Assembly: GCF_026342735.1 (NCBI RefSeq)
Contig: NZ_JAPEMM010000001.1
Span: 5,890,001-5,954,000, forward strand
DNA length: 64,000 nucleotides
DNA from: Streptomyces sp. NBC_00193
GTDB lineage: Bacteria; Actinomycetota; Actinomycetes; Streptomycetales; Streptomycetaceae
Reading direction: 5' to 3'
Shown: positions 45,177 through 53,806 of the stretch, piece after piece
Layout: every line of letters begins with the position of its first letter
Numbering within the stretch: the first letter of the stretch is position 1
The notes under the pieces: model-generated
Seen by the model: the letters and a program-made list of their open reading frames with translations, nothing else
Told to the model about the DNA's origin: nothing
Database searches by the model: none
Translations under genes and position numbers: made by a program

Positions 45177-45656
45177 TCAGTAGTAGTCCCGCATCAGCTC
45201 CGTCGCCCACTCCGGCTGGCGGTGCTCGCCGCGCGGGCCGAACTCCGTCATGTACGGCTTGAGGTCGAGCACCGGCGTGCCCGCGACCGCGTCCAGCCCC
45301 TCCACGTGCAACTCCGGGCCGTCCGCCGCCAGTACGTCCACCTTCAGGACGCGACAGCGCGAGAGGCCCAGCCGGTTGGGCCGGTTCTTGCCGCGCTGGG
45401 CGAAGATGCCGACGAGCGGCCAGTCCGGATTGCCCCGGGGGCGCCGCGCGCCCGTCTCGATCCTGTCCTGCGCGACCCGGTCGAAGTGGAAGACCACCTC
45501 GACGTGCGAGAAGTCCTCCAGCCCGTACAGGGCTTCCGGACCGAACCGCTCCCGGTCCAGGCGGATCACCGCCGTCTCCCGCCCCCAGTCGTCGTCGACG
45601 ACCTCCGAGCGGCCGCCCACCACCATGCCCACCGGGACCACTTCCACCGGATCCAT
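45177..45656 (-). CDS. tRNA (adenine-37-N6)-methyltransferase TrmO-like
   Basis: 159 aa, TrmO/TsaA beta-barrel family. Conserved blocks: VEVVPVGMVVGGRSEVVDDD WG, LYGLEDFSHVEVVFHFDR, RPRGNPDWPLVGIFAQRGKN RPNRLGLSRCRV (the [R/K]PN-[R/H]-[I/L]G element) and VLDLKPYMTEF. The family methylates N6 of t6A37 in tRNA using SAM; actinobacterial members may have other substrates. ATG 45656 with GGGGAGGA upstream; an in-frame start at 45698 has no Shine-Dalgarno. Confidence 0.88.
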   Translation of the reverse strand: MDPVEVVPVGMVVGGRSEVVDDDWGRETAVIRLDRERFGPEALYGLEDFSHVEVVFHFDRVAQDRIETGARRPRGNPDWPLVGIFAQRGKNRPNRLGLSRCRVLKVDVLAADGPELHVEGLDAVAGTPVLDLKPYMTEFGPRGEHRQPEWATELMRDYY

Positions 45657-45765
45657 CAGCGCGTCCTCCCCCTCATGCCCAGCCCGTCCATCGCACACCC
45701 CGCACGCGGCTCACCCACGCCGCGCCACACCGCACCCCAGCCGGCCCCGCCCTGCCACGCCCCGA

Positions 45766-46554
45766 TCAGGCGGGCCGCACGGCCACCCGGTCCAGCGCCG
45801 CCAGCAGCTCCGACAGCTCCGGAAGCTCCCCCTGGGCCTCGTGCGGTACGGCCAGCACCTCGCTCGGCTCCTCGTCGAGCAGGACGAAGGCGGCCCCGTC
45901 GGTGCGGGCCACCAGCGACCACCCCGGCCCGTCGACGCGCAGCGTCCGCGCCTCGTCGCCCGCGAAGGAGGACCGCACCCTGCCGGGCGGCGGCGGGCTC
46001 TGCGTGTACGCCAGGGCCTCCTCCAAGGCCCGCGCCAGCCCCGGGTGCGCGGCCGCCGCGGCCCCGCCGTCCGTGGCCACGCGCTCGCTCCAGTCGGCCC
46101 ACTCCCGGGCGATCTGGTCGGCGCCCATCCGCCGCTGCACCGGTCCCCAGGTCTCGGCCGACGGCGGGGCCAGCGGCACCCGCCCCGTGCCGTCCGCACC
46201 CTGCTCGGGATCGTGCGGATCGGGTATCCCGGCCGTGGCCACCGCGAGCGCCAGCGGCCAGCCCGCCAGCGAGACCACGATGGACCGTTCGTCGGGGGAC
46301 AGGTCGTATTCCATCCCGCAGTCCCACGAGGCGATGGCCATGGCCACGAGCGAGACGTCGTCGACCACGACCGTCCAGCGCGCGCCCTCCTCGTCCTGCC
46401 CCAGCACCAGGCCGTACCCGGCGGCCGCCGGCGGCACGCCGAGCAGCGAGCAGGCCTCGGGGTAGTCGTCACCCAGGATGCTCGGGAACTGCGCGGGGGT
46501 CAGCAGCACGGCGGTCAGCACGTACAGCGACCCGCCGTCCTCCTCTTCGGACAC
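45766..46554 (-). CDS. Unassigned protein, 262 aa
   Basis: Begins MSEEEDGGSLYVLTAVLLTP. Includes GYGLVLGQDEEGARWTVVVD DVSLVAMAIASWDCGMEYDL and a C-terminal RVRSSFAGDEARTLRVDGPG WSLVARTDGAAFVLL. Mixed alpha/beta, soluble. I do not recognise the family; codon use and lack of frame breaks support a real gene. Upstream spacer to the methyltransferase is ~290 bases. Confidence 0.65.
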   Translation of the reverse strand: MSEEEDGGSLYVLTAVLLTPAQFPSILGDDYPEACSLLGVPPAAAGYGLVLGQDEEGARWTVVVDDVSLVAMAIASWDCGMEYDLSPDERSIVVSLAGWPLALAVATAGIPDPHDPEQGADGTGRVPLAPPSAETWGPVQRRMGADQIAREWADWSERVATDGGAAAAAHPGLARALEEALAYTQSPPPPGRVRSSFAGDEARTLRVDGPGWSLVARTDGAAFVLLDEEPSEVLAVPHEAQGELPELSELLAALDRVAVRPA

Positions 46555-46842
46555 GTGGCCTCCCGGTCGTTCTCTCGTCGGCGCACCCTAACCAGCGAGT
46601 AACCACCGCGTCGAGAGCTGGCGGGAGGCGATTTCCAAGCCCGCCACCTGCACGGAGCGTCTGCCGCCCGCCCCGGTGTGCGCAGGTGCACGGCCGGTGC
46701 GCAGCCCGTGCCCGGCTCGGGCGGATGCCCCGTACGGCACCCGTACCGGCCGGCCGGAGGTCCGGCTCAACCTCCGGGCCGGTCCGGACGGGCTCCGCGG
46801 GCTCCGGGCACGTGGCCGACGTAAAGGATTCTTCGGCCGTGA

Positions 46843-47490
46843 TCAGGGGGTGCGGACCGCCAGCGCGAGGAAGCGGGAGTCCTCGTCGGCGTACGAGGTC
46901 ATCCGCCAGCCCGAACCGGCCAGCAGCGGGCCGAGGTTCTGCTCGGCGCGCATGTCGTCCGGGGTCAGTTCGCGGCCGTGGCGCGCCGCGAGGGCCGCCC
47001 GCCCGATCGGGTGGAACAGTGCGAGCCGGCCGCCGGGGCGGACCACCCGGGCGAGCTCGCGCAAGTTGGCCCCGGGGTCGGGCAGATGGGCGATGAGACC
47101 GGCGGCGAACACGGCGTCCAGCACCCCGTCGCGCAGCGGCAGCCGGGCCACGTCCGCGAGCAGCAGGGCGCCCTCCGCGTCCCGGCCGGCCTCGTGCGCG
47201 GCGGCCAGCATCTGCGGGGTGACATCGGCGCCGAGCACCGTTCCCGACGGTCCGACGGCCGCGCGGAGCGCGGTCAGCGCCCGCCCGGTGCCACAGCCCG
47301 CGTCGAGCACCCGGTCGCCGGGACGCAGTCCGAACTCGCCGACGGCGGTCGCGAAGGCGGGCCCGTCGCCGGGGAACTTGCGGTCCCAGCCGGCCGCGCG
47401 CGCCCCGAAGAACTCCTGGACGTGGCCACGGTCCCGGGTCTGGTCCCGGGGTCGGTCCCGGTTCTGGTCCTGTGTGCGGTCTTCGCTCAT
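46843..47490 (-). CDS. Class I SAM-dependent methyltransferase
   Basis: 215 aa. Motif I VLDAGCGTGR at residues 61-70, post-I VLGADVTPQMLAAAHEAGRD, motif IV/V ALLLADVARLPLRDGVLDAV FAAGLIAHLPDPG and RVVRPGGRLALFHP. UbiE/Methyltransf_11-like, substrate unknown. N-terminus is oddly rich in Arg/Asp/Gln (RTQDQNRDRPRDQTRD). ATG 47490 used; Shine-Dalgarno is weak. Divergent from the MHYT gene. Confidence 0.88.
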   Translation of the reverse strand: MSEDRTQDQNRDRPRDQTRDRGHVQEFFGARAAGWDRKFPGDGPAFATAVGEFGLRPGDRVLDAGCGTGRALTALRAAVGPSGTVLGADVTPQMLAAAHEAGRDAEGALLLADVARLPLRDGVLDAVFAAGLIAHLPDPGANLRELARVVRPGGRLALFHPIGRAALAARHGRELTPDDMRAEQNLGPLLAGSGWRMTSYADEDSRFLALAVRTP

Positions 47491-47657
47491 GTGCCCATGA
47501 TCCCTCACCGGGGTTCCGGCACATGCCTGCGGAACGTGTGCAAGGTGGTACGTGGCGTGATCGAAGATGAACGTATCTCTGTCATATTCCAGCAGTTCCA
47601 GTGGCTTTCGAAATGCTGCCCGTGTTCGCTCCCTCACCCGGACTAGCTTCCGTGGCC

Positions 47658-48455
47658 ATGGGACACCTGGACCACGCCGCCTATGGCTGGCTTACCCCCG
47701 CGCTGTCATACGTGATGGCTTCGATCGGCGCCGCCCTCGGCCTGCGCTGCACCGTTCGCGCGCTCGCCGCGACGACCGGAACCTCCCGCCGCAACTGGCT
47801 CCTCACGGCGGCCTCGGCCATCGGCACCGGGATCTGGACGATGCACTTCGTCGCCATGCTCGGCTTCCACGTCACCGGGACCGAGATCCGCTACAACGTG
47901 CCGCTGACCATCCTCAGCCTCCTCGTCGCGATGATCGTCGTCGGCGCCGGCGTCTTCGCGGTCGGCTACGGGAAGGACCGCGGCCGGTCACTCGTCATCG
48001 GCGGCCTCACCACCGGCCTCGGCGTCGCCAGCATGCACTACCTCGGCATGGCGGCCCTGCGCCTGCACGGATCGGTCTCCTACGAGCCGCTCACCGTCGG
48101 GCTCTCCGTCGCCATCGCGGTCGTCGCGGCCACGGCCGCGCTGTGGGCGGCCCTCAACATCAAGTCCCCGGTGGCCGTCGCCGTCGCCTCGCTCGTGATG
48201 GGCGGCGCCGTCAGCAGCATGCACTACACCGGCATGCTCGCGGTCGCCGTCGAGGTCACCCCCTCGGACGCGGCCCTGCCGGGCGCCACCGCCATGCAGT
48301 TCATCTTCCCGCTCGCCGTCGGCCTCGGCTCCTACCTCTTCATCACCTCCGCGTTCGTCGCCCTCTCACCGACCGCCGACGAGCGGGAGGCCTCCGCGAT
48401 GGCCTCCGCCGACCTGCGCCTGGGAGAGCGGGCCGCCACCGCACCCACCGGCTGA
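47658..48455 (+). CDS. MHYT-domain integral membrane sensor
   Basis: 265 aa, about seven membrane helices, no catalytic output domain. Three MHYT-type motifs: WTMHFVAMLGF, ASMHYLGMAAL and SSMHYTGMLAV. The Met and His residues are thought to bind copper or another metal and to sense O2, CO or NO. Family members are often fused to GGDEF/EAL domains; this stand-alone form is typical of actinobacteria, where it precedes conservons. ATG 47658. It is ~95 bases upstream of cvnA, so probably same operon. Confidence 0.9.
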   Translation: MGHLDHAAYGWLTPALSYVMASIGAALGLRCTVRALAATTGTSRRNWLLTAASAIGTGIWTMHFVAMLGFHVTGTEIRYNVPLTILSLLVAMIVVGAGVFAVGYGKDRGRSLVIGGLTTGLGVASMHYLGMAALRLHGSVSYEPLTVGLSVAIAVVAATAALWAALNIKSPVAVAVASLVMGGAVSSMHYTGMLAVAVEVTPSDAALPGATAMQFIFPLAVGLGSYLFITSAFVALSPTADEREASAMASADLRLGERAATAPTG

Positions 48456-48549
48456 GGCCCCGCCGCCCGGCCGCCGCCTCCATGCCACCGCCCCCGCCAC
48501 CACCCCCGCGACCGTCACGTACGTGCGCACCGCCCGGAACGAGGAGCCC

Positions 48550-51261
48550 ATGCGCAGACCCCGCAGAACACCGGAAGCAGCGGCGTCGCGGCCGCCCGCG
48601 CCCGCGCCGGCGGGTGGCCGCGGCAAGGGGCCGGGCCGCCGGGCGCACGCCGGACCGCCCGCCGAGGAGCCCGTGGAGCGCGCCGTCTCCGACGTGCTCG
48701 GGGCGATACCCGGCGGGGGCGGTGGCCGCGGGCCGCGCCTGCGGCTGCGCCCCGCCACCGTCCGAGCGAAGATCGTCTCGCTGCTGATGGTGCCGGTGGT
48801 CTCCCTGCTCGCCCTCTGGGCCTTCGCGACCGTGGACGCGGCCCAGGACGTCGCCCGCCTCAGCCGCGCCCAGCGCGTCGACCGGGAGCTCCGGGCACCG
48901 GTCGAGGCCGCCGTCACCGCCCTGCAGGCCGAACGCCGCACGGCCGTACGGCTGCTGGCCGACCCCACCGCCGGCCAGGCGGCCGCAGCCCAGGCACCCG
49001 GCCAGGCCGCCGCCCTGGACGAGCAGGCGCGCCGCACGGACGGTGCCGTACGGGCCCTGCGGCTAGGCGACCGCAACACCGTGGCCGACTCCGGCGACTA
49101 CCGCACCGACATCGTCGTCCGGCTGCGCGACTTCGTCGCCGCAGCCGAGGGACTGGGCCCGGCGCGCAAGGACGTCGCCGGGCACCGGGCCACCCCGGAA
49201 GCGGCGTACGAGACGTACACCCGGGTGATCGACGCGGCACTGGAGGTCGGCGGGGCCCTCTCCGGAGGAGGCCAGGACGCCGAACTGGGCGTCGACGCCC
49301 GGGTCCTGCTGGAGTTCGCGCGGGCCGGGGAACAGCTGTCGCGGGAGGACGCCCTGCTGACGGTGTCGGGGCCGCGCACCGGCGAAACGCTTCGCCGGCT
49401 GACCGGGGCGGTCGAGACCCGCCGGGCCCTGACCGCCACCGCGGCCCGGGACCTGCCCGGCGCACAGCAGGACGCCTGGCAGTCCGTGGCCAAGAGCGCC
49501 GCCTACGCCGACCTCACCGGGGCCGAGGACCGGGCGCTGGCCGCCGCGGCCGGTACCGGCGCCGCCGGCCCGCCCCCCGGCTGGGAGGCGGCCTACACCT
49601 CCGTCGCCGGCTCGATGCGGGAGATCACGGACGCCGCCCACGCCGCAGCCGCCGACCGCACCGACCCGTTCGGCGCGGGTGCGCTGAGTCCCGCCGGAGC
49701 CGCCGTCCTCCTGGGCCTGGCGGCCGTGGCCGCCTCGCTCGTCATCTCGGTCCGCATCGGCCGGGCCCTCGTCGTCGAACTGGTTTCGCTGCGCAACACC
49801 GCGCTGGAGATCGCCCACCGCAAACTCCCGCAGGCCATGGACCGGTTGCGGGCCGGGCAGGACATCGACGTGGCCGCCGAAACCCCGCGGGGACCGGCCG
49901 CCGACGACGAGATCGCCCAGGTCGGCGAGGCACTGGCCACGGTCCACCGGGCCGCGCTCAGCGCCGCCGTCGAACGCGCCGAACTGGCCAGCGGCGTGAG
50001 CGGGGTCTTCGTCAACCTCGCCCGTCGCAGCCAGGTCCTGGTGCACAAGCAGCTCACCCTGCTCGACTCGATGGAGCGCCGCGCAGACGACCCGAACGAG
50101 CTCGGCGACCTGTTCCGCCTCGACCACCTCACCACCCGGATGCGGCGGCACGCGGAAAGCCTGATCATCCTCTCGGGCGCCGCTCCCGGACGTGCCTGGC
50201 GGATGCCGATCCCGCTGACGAACGTCGTACGGGCCGCCGTCTCCGAGATCGAGGACTACCCGCGCGTCGAGGTCCGCCAGCTCGCCGAGGCCGCCGTCGT
50301 CGGCGGAGCCGTCGCCGACCTCACCCACCTGCTGGCCGAACTCATCGAGAACGCCACCCAGTTCTCTCCGCCCCACACCAAGGTCCGGGTGAGCGGAGAG
50401 CCCGTGGGCGCCGGCTACGTCCTGGAGGTGGAGGACCGCGGACTCGGCATGGGCCGCGAATCCCTCCAGGAGGCCAACCGGCGCATCGAGCAGTCCGAGG
50501 CCCTCGACCTCTTCGACAGCGACCGGCTCGGGCTCTTCGTGGTCAGCCGCCTCTCGGCCCGCCACGGTGTGAAGGTGCACCTGCGCATGTCACCGTACGG
50601 CGGCACCACCGCGGTGGTGCTGCTCCCCAACTCCCTGCTCCAGGGCGCCCTGACGGCAGCCCCCCCGCACCCCGAGGAGGAGCACGGCGCAGCTCCGGCC
50701 CCGGTCCCGGCCCCCGTGCCGTCGCCGGAACCGGTCGCCGAACCGGTCCGGGAGCGGTACCGGGAGCCGTCCCAGACCATCAGCGTCGTACGGGACGACG
50801 TGCGCGGGGTCCCGGTCCCGGACCGGAGCCCCGTGCGCGAGGAGCCCCGCCCCTCCCCGGTGGCCCCGCTGCGGCCGCGCGGCTCCGCGGGCGCGGTTCC
50901 CCGTACGCCCGCCCCGGCGGTCGCGGCGGCCTCCTCGGGCCCATCGGCCCCCTCGGGTCCGGCCGGCCCGGGCCCGGCCGCGTCGGTCACCGAACTGCCG
51001 CGCCGCGTCCGGCAGGCGAGCCTCGTCCCGCAGCTGCGCGAGGCCCCCGCTCCCAAGGCCCCGGCCGGGGTCCGGGGAGCGGAGGCACCGCCCGGCCGCA
51101 GCCCCGAGCAGGCGCGCGAGCGGATGGCGGCGTACCGGGCGGGCTGGGTGCGGGGCACGCAGGCGAGCGGCGGAGCCGGCGCGGACGGTCCGGGCCGCGC
51201 GGGCGACGCGGACGGCATGGGCGGCACAGGCAGTACTGGCGAAGGCGAAGGAGCACGGTGA
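48550..51261 (+). CDS. cvnA: Conservon sensor-kinase-like protein CvnA
   Basis: 903 aa. TM1 at ~74-95 (AKIVSLLMVPVVSLLALWAF), extracytoplasmic nitrate/sulfonate-sensing (NIT-type) helical domain, TM2 at ~376-400, HAMP-like stretch, then a HATPase_c domain with N-box ELIENATQFSPPHTKV and G-box VEDRGLGMGRESLQEANRRI. A His in RLDHLTTRMRRHAESLIILS could be the phosphoacceptor, though these proteins are not shown to autophosphorylate. The last ~270 residues are Pro/Ala-rich, low-complexity. ATG 48550 with GAGGAG close upstream. Stop overlaps the next start (TGATG). Confidence 0.92.
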   Translation: MRRPRRTPEAAASRPPAPAPAGGRGKGPGRRAHAGPPAEEPVERAVSDVLGAIPGGGGGRGPRLRLRPATVRAKIVSLLMVPVVSLLALWAFATVDAAQDVARLSRAQRVDRELRAPVEAAVTALQAERRTAVRLLADPTAGQAAAAQAPGQAAALDEQARRTDGAVRALRLGDRNTVADSGDYRTDIVVRLRDFVAAAEGLGPARKDVAGHRATPEAAYETYTRVIDAALEVGGALSGGGQDAELGVDARVLLEFARAGEQLSREDALLTVSGPRTGETLRRLTGAVETRRALTATAARDLPGAQQDAWQSVAKSAAYADLTGAEDRALAAAAGTGAAGPPPGWEAAYTSVAGSMREITDAAHAAAADRTDPFGAGALSPAGAAVLLGLAAVAASLVISVRIGRALVVELVSLRNTALEIAHRKLPQAMDRLRAGQDIDVAAETPRGPAADDEIAQVGEALATVHRAALSAAVERAELASGVSGVFVNLARRSQVLVHKQLTLLDSMERRADDPNELGDLFRLDHLTTRMRRHAESLIILSGAAPGRAWRMPIPLTNVVRAAVSEIEDYPRVEVRQLAEAAVVGGAVADLTHLLAELIENATQFSPPHTKVRVSGEPVGAGYVLEVEDRGLGMGRESLQEANRRIEQSEALDLFDSDRLGLFVVSRLSARHGVKVHLRMSPYGGTTAVVLLPNSLLQGALTAAPPHPEEEHGAAPAPVPAPVPSPEPVAEPVRERYREPSQTISVVRDDVRGVPVPDRSPVREEPRPSPVAPLRPRGSAGAVPRTPAPAVAAASSGPSAPSGPAGPGPAASVTELPRRVRQASLVPQLREAPAPKAPAGVRGAEAPPGRSPEQARERMAAYRAGWVRGTQASGGAGADGPGRAGDADGMGGTGSTGEGEGAR

Positions 51262-51704
51262 TGATCGAACATCAGAGGATCGACCTCGACGGCGTCCGCA
51301 GGTCGGGCGAACTCGACTGGCTCCTGGACGACCTCGTGGTCCGGGTGCGCGAGGTACGGCACGCCGTGGTCCTGTCCAACGACGGCCTGGCGGTGGGCGC
51401 TTCCAGCGCGCTCAGCCGGGAGGACGCCGAGCACCTGGCGGCCGTGGCCTCCGGCTTCCACAGCCTGGCCAAGGGCGCGGGCCGGCACTTCCACGCCGGG
51501 GGCGTGCGCCAGACGATGGTGGAGATGGACGAGGGCTTCCTCTTCGTGGCGGCCGCCGGAGACGGCTCCTGCCTGGCCGTGCTCAGCGGGGCCGGCGCCG
51601 ACATGGGGCTCATCGCCTACGAGATGGCCCGGCTGGTCAAGCGGGTCGGCGAGCACCTGTACACCCCGGCACGGTTCGCGGCGCGCCCGCCGGCCGCCGG
51701 TTGA
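51261..51704 (+). CDS. cvnB: Conservon roadblock/LC7 protein CvnB
   Basis: 147 aa. Roadblock/LC7 fold: SGELDWLLDDLVVRVREVRH AVVLSNDGLAVGASSALSRE DAEHLAAVASGFHSLAKGAG, then a VEMDEGFLFVAAAGDGSCLA VL strand pair. These proteins act as GTPase-activating partners of small GTPases (MglB-like). ATG 51261 overlaps the cvnA stop by one base. Confidence 0.93.
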   Translation: MIEHQRIDLDGVRRSGELDWLLDDLVVRVREVRHAVVLSNDGLAVGASSALSREDAEHLAAVASGFHSLAKGAGRHFHAGGVRQTMVEMDEGFLFVAAAGDGSCLAVLSGAGADMGLIAYEMARLVKRVGEHLYTPARFAARPPAAG

Positions 51705-51715
51705 GGGCGGCGGCC

Positions 51716-52102
51716 TTGAGCACGAACGGCCGGTGGTACGACGCCGACGCGGGCCCGCTCGTCCGTCCGTACGCCATGACCGGCGGGCGCACGAAGCCGG
51801 GACCCCACGGGGTCCGCTTCGACCTGATCGCGCTGGTGGCCGTGGACCCGGCGGGAACGGACGAGGCGGCCGAGTCGCTGCTGGGGCCGGAGCACCGGGC
51901 GTTGCTCGGCCTGTGCCGGGACGAAACCCAGTCGGTGGCCGAACTCGCGGCGGACGCGGACCTGCCCGTGGGCGTGGTGCGCGTACTGCTCGGGGACCTG
52001 CTGGAGGCCGGGCACGTCAAGGTCAGCCGGCCGGTGCCGCCCGCACAGCTGCCGGACGAGCGGATTCTGCGTGAAGTCATCGAGGGATTGCGAGCGCTGT
52101 GA
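51716..52102 (+). CDS. cvnC: Conservon DUF742 protein CvnC
   Basis: 128 aa, TTG 51716 (GAGGG eight bases upstream); an overlapping TTG at 51701 would add five codons. WYDADAGPLVRPYAMTGGRT KP is the hallmark start of DUF742 proteins; the C-terminus ALLGLCRDETQSVAELAADA DLPVGVVRVLLGDLLEAGHV is a winged-helix-like unit. Its role in the conservon complex is not known. Stop overlaps the cvnD start. Confidence 0.9.
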   Translation: MSTNGRWYDADAGPLVRPYAMTGGRTKPGPHGVRFDLIALVAVDPAGTDEAAESLLGPEHRALLGLCRDETQSVAELAADADLPVGVVRVLLGDLLEAGHVKVSRPVPPAQLPDERILREVIEGLRAL

Positions 52103-52740
52103 TGGGACTGCACGACAACGGGCCTGCGCCCGCCGCCGGGGGCGGCGAGGAACTGGCCGCGCTCGCGCTGAAGATACTCGTGGCGGGCGGCTTCGGCGTC
52201 GGCAAGACGACCCTGGTCGGCTCGGTCAGCGAGATCCGGCCGCTGCGCACGGAGGAACTGCTCAGCGAGGCCGGGGAGCTGGTCGACGACACGGGAGGGG
52301 TCGACCAGAAGACGACCACCACCGTGGCGATGGACTTCGGGCGGATCACGATCAGGTCGGGGCTGTCGCTGTACCTGTTCGGGACCCCGGGGCAGGACCG
52401 GTTCTGGTTCCTGTGGGACGAGTTGTCCCAGGGGGCGCTGGGCGCGGTGGTCCTCGCCGACACGCGGCGGCTGGAGGACTGCTTCCCGGCGGTCGACTAC
52501 TTCGAGCACCGGAAGATCCCGTTCGTGGTGGCCGTCAACTGCTTCGCGAACGCGCGGCGGTACGCCTCGAACGAGGTCGCGCGGGCGCTGGACCTGGATC
52601 AGGGGACGCCGGTGGTGCTGTGCGACGCACGGGACAAGGACTCGGGGAAGGAAGTGCTGATCCGGCTGGTGGAGTACGCGGGACGGGTGCACACGGCGCG
52701 GTTGCTGGAGTCGGTGGAGCCGCGGGCCGATTCGGTGTGA
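52102..52740 (+). CDS. cvnD: Conservon Ras-like GTPase CvnD
   Basis: 212 aa. P-loop GGFGVGKTTL at residues 29-38; switch II DxxGQ-type motif as FGTPGQDRFWFLWDELSQGA. The NKxD guanine-specificity motif is replaced by VNCFANARR, as in other CvnD/MglA-like GTPases. ATG 52102 overlaps the cvnC TGA (ATGA). Together with CvnABC it forms a membrane-associated signalling complex. Confidence 0.93.
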   Translation: MGLHDNGPAPAAGGGEELAALALKILVAGGFGVGKTTLVGSVSEIRPLRTEELLSEAGELVDDTGGVDQKTTTTVAMDFGRITIRSGLSLYLFGTPGQDRFWFLWDELSQGALGAVVLADTRRLEDCFPAVDYFEHRKIPFVVAVNCFANARRYASNEVARALDLDQGTPVVLCDARDKDSGKEVLIRLVEYAGRVHTARLLESVEPRADSV

Positions 52741-52768
52741 ACCGGCCCGCGGCGGAGGCGGACCGCCC

Positions 52769-53197
52769 TCAGTCGGCCACGCCGGCGGCCGAGATCACCT
52801 TGTCGATGGAGACGCGCACGAGGAGCTCGCCGGGAACGGCGTTGCGGCGGCCGAAGGCCTCGCCGTGCTCCTCTCCCATGTAGCGGGCGCCGATCCTGGT
52901 CGACCAGGGGAGCATCGCGTCCAGGTCCTCGCTGATCTCGGCCCGGCCCTGGAGGACGGCGTAGGAGAAGGGCGGCCGGTCGTCGTCCACGCAGAGGGCG
53001 ACGCGGCCGTCACGGGCCAGATTGCGCCCCTTGACGGTGTCCTTCCCGGTGTTGAACACGAAGGAGTCGCCGTCGAGAACGAACCAGATGGGAGCGATGT
53101 GAGGGCTTCCGTCCTCACGGACGGTGGACAGTTTCCCGGTGCGGGTGGAGTGGGAGACGAACGCCCGCCATTCCTCTTGAGTCATCTTCTTCACCAT
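52769..53197 (-). CDS. PPOX-class F420/FMN-dependent flavoprotein
   Basis: 142 aa, split-barrel flavin-binding fold. TGKLSTVREDGSPHIAPIWF VLDGDSFVFNTGKDTVKGRN LARDGRVALCVDD is typical of PPOX-class oxidoreductases. ATG 53197 with AAGGAGGA eight bases upstream, a strong start. Convergent to cvnD. Substrate unknown. Confidence 0.9.
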   Translation of the reverse strand: MVKKMTQEEWRAFVSHSTRTGKLSTVREDGSPHIAPIWFVLDGDSFVFNTGKDTVKGRNLARDGRVALCVDDDRPPFSYAVLQGRAEISEDLDAMLPWSTRIGARYMGEEHGEAFGRRNAVPGELLVRVSIDKVISAAGVAD

Positions 53198-53303
53198 GGG
53201 TCCATCCTCCTTGCCCGAAAGCCGCTGGTGGGGAAGGCTGGCGGCACGACTATGCGGGGTGGGGCGCGGCCGGTTCGGCCGCGTCGACGGGGAGGGACTG
53301 TAT

Positions 53304-53702
53304 ATGGCGCTGGACAAGCAGCTGGACTGGCTGCTGGACGACTTGACGCGGCGGGTGCAGCAGGTGCGGCACGCGGTGGTGCTCTCCAACGACGGTCTGG
53401 TGACGGGCGCGAGCGCGGGACTGGCACGGGAGGACGCGGAGCACCTGGCGGCGGTCGCGGCGGGGCTGCAGAGCCTGGCGAAGGGCTCGGGGCGGCACTT
53501 CCGGGCGGGTGAGGTCCGTCAGACGATGGTCGAGTACGACGACGGGGTCCTCTTCGTCATGGCGGCGGGTGCGGGCAGCTGCCTGTGCGTGCTGAGCGCC
53601 TCCGAGGCCGATATCGGGCACGTGGCATACGAGATGACGCTGCTGGTCAACCGGGTGGGGGAGCACCTGGGTGTCGCGGAGCGGCGGATCACCGGCGGCT
53701 AG
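53304..53702 (+). CDS. Second roadblock/LC7 protein near the conservon
   Basis: 132 aa, clearly paralogous to the CvnB at 51261 (LDWLLDDLTRRVQQVRHAVV LSNDGLVTGASAGLAREDAE HLAAVAAGLQSLAKGSG). It lacks the short N-terminal extension. ATG 53304 with GGGGAGGG upstream. Separated from the conservon by a convergent PPOX gene, so it probably has its own promoter; it may be a spare or interchangeable GAP partner for CvnD. Confidence 0.9.
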   Translation: MALDKQLDWLLDDLTRRVQQVRHAVVLSNDGLVTGASAGLAREDAEHLAAVAAGLQSLAKGSGRHFRAGEVRQTMVEYDDGVLFVMAAGAGSCLCVLSASEADIGHVAYEMTLLVNRVGEHLGVAERRITGG

Positions 53703-53806
53703 GGGGCGTAGTTCGCGTTTTCCGGGTTGTCCACAGGCGCTGCGCACTGTCGTAGCTCTGAGTTACGTTCTTCACACACAGTAATCACTCTGGTGGGGAG
53801 AGCGTG

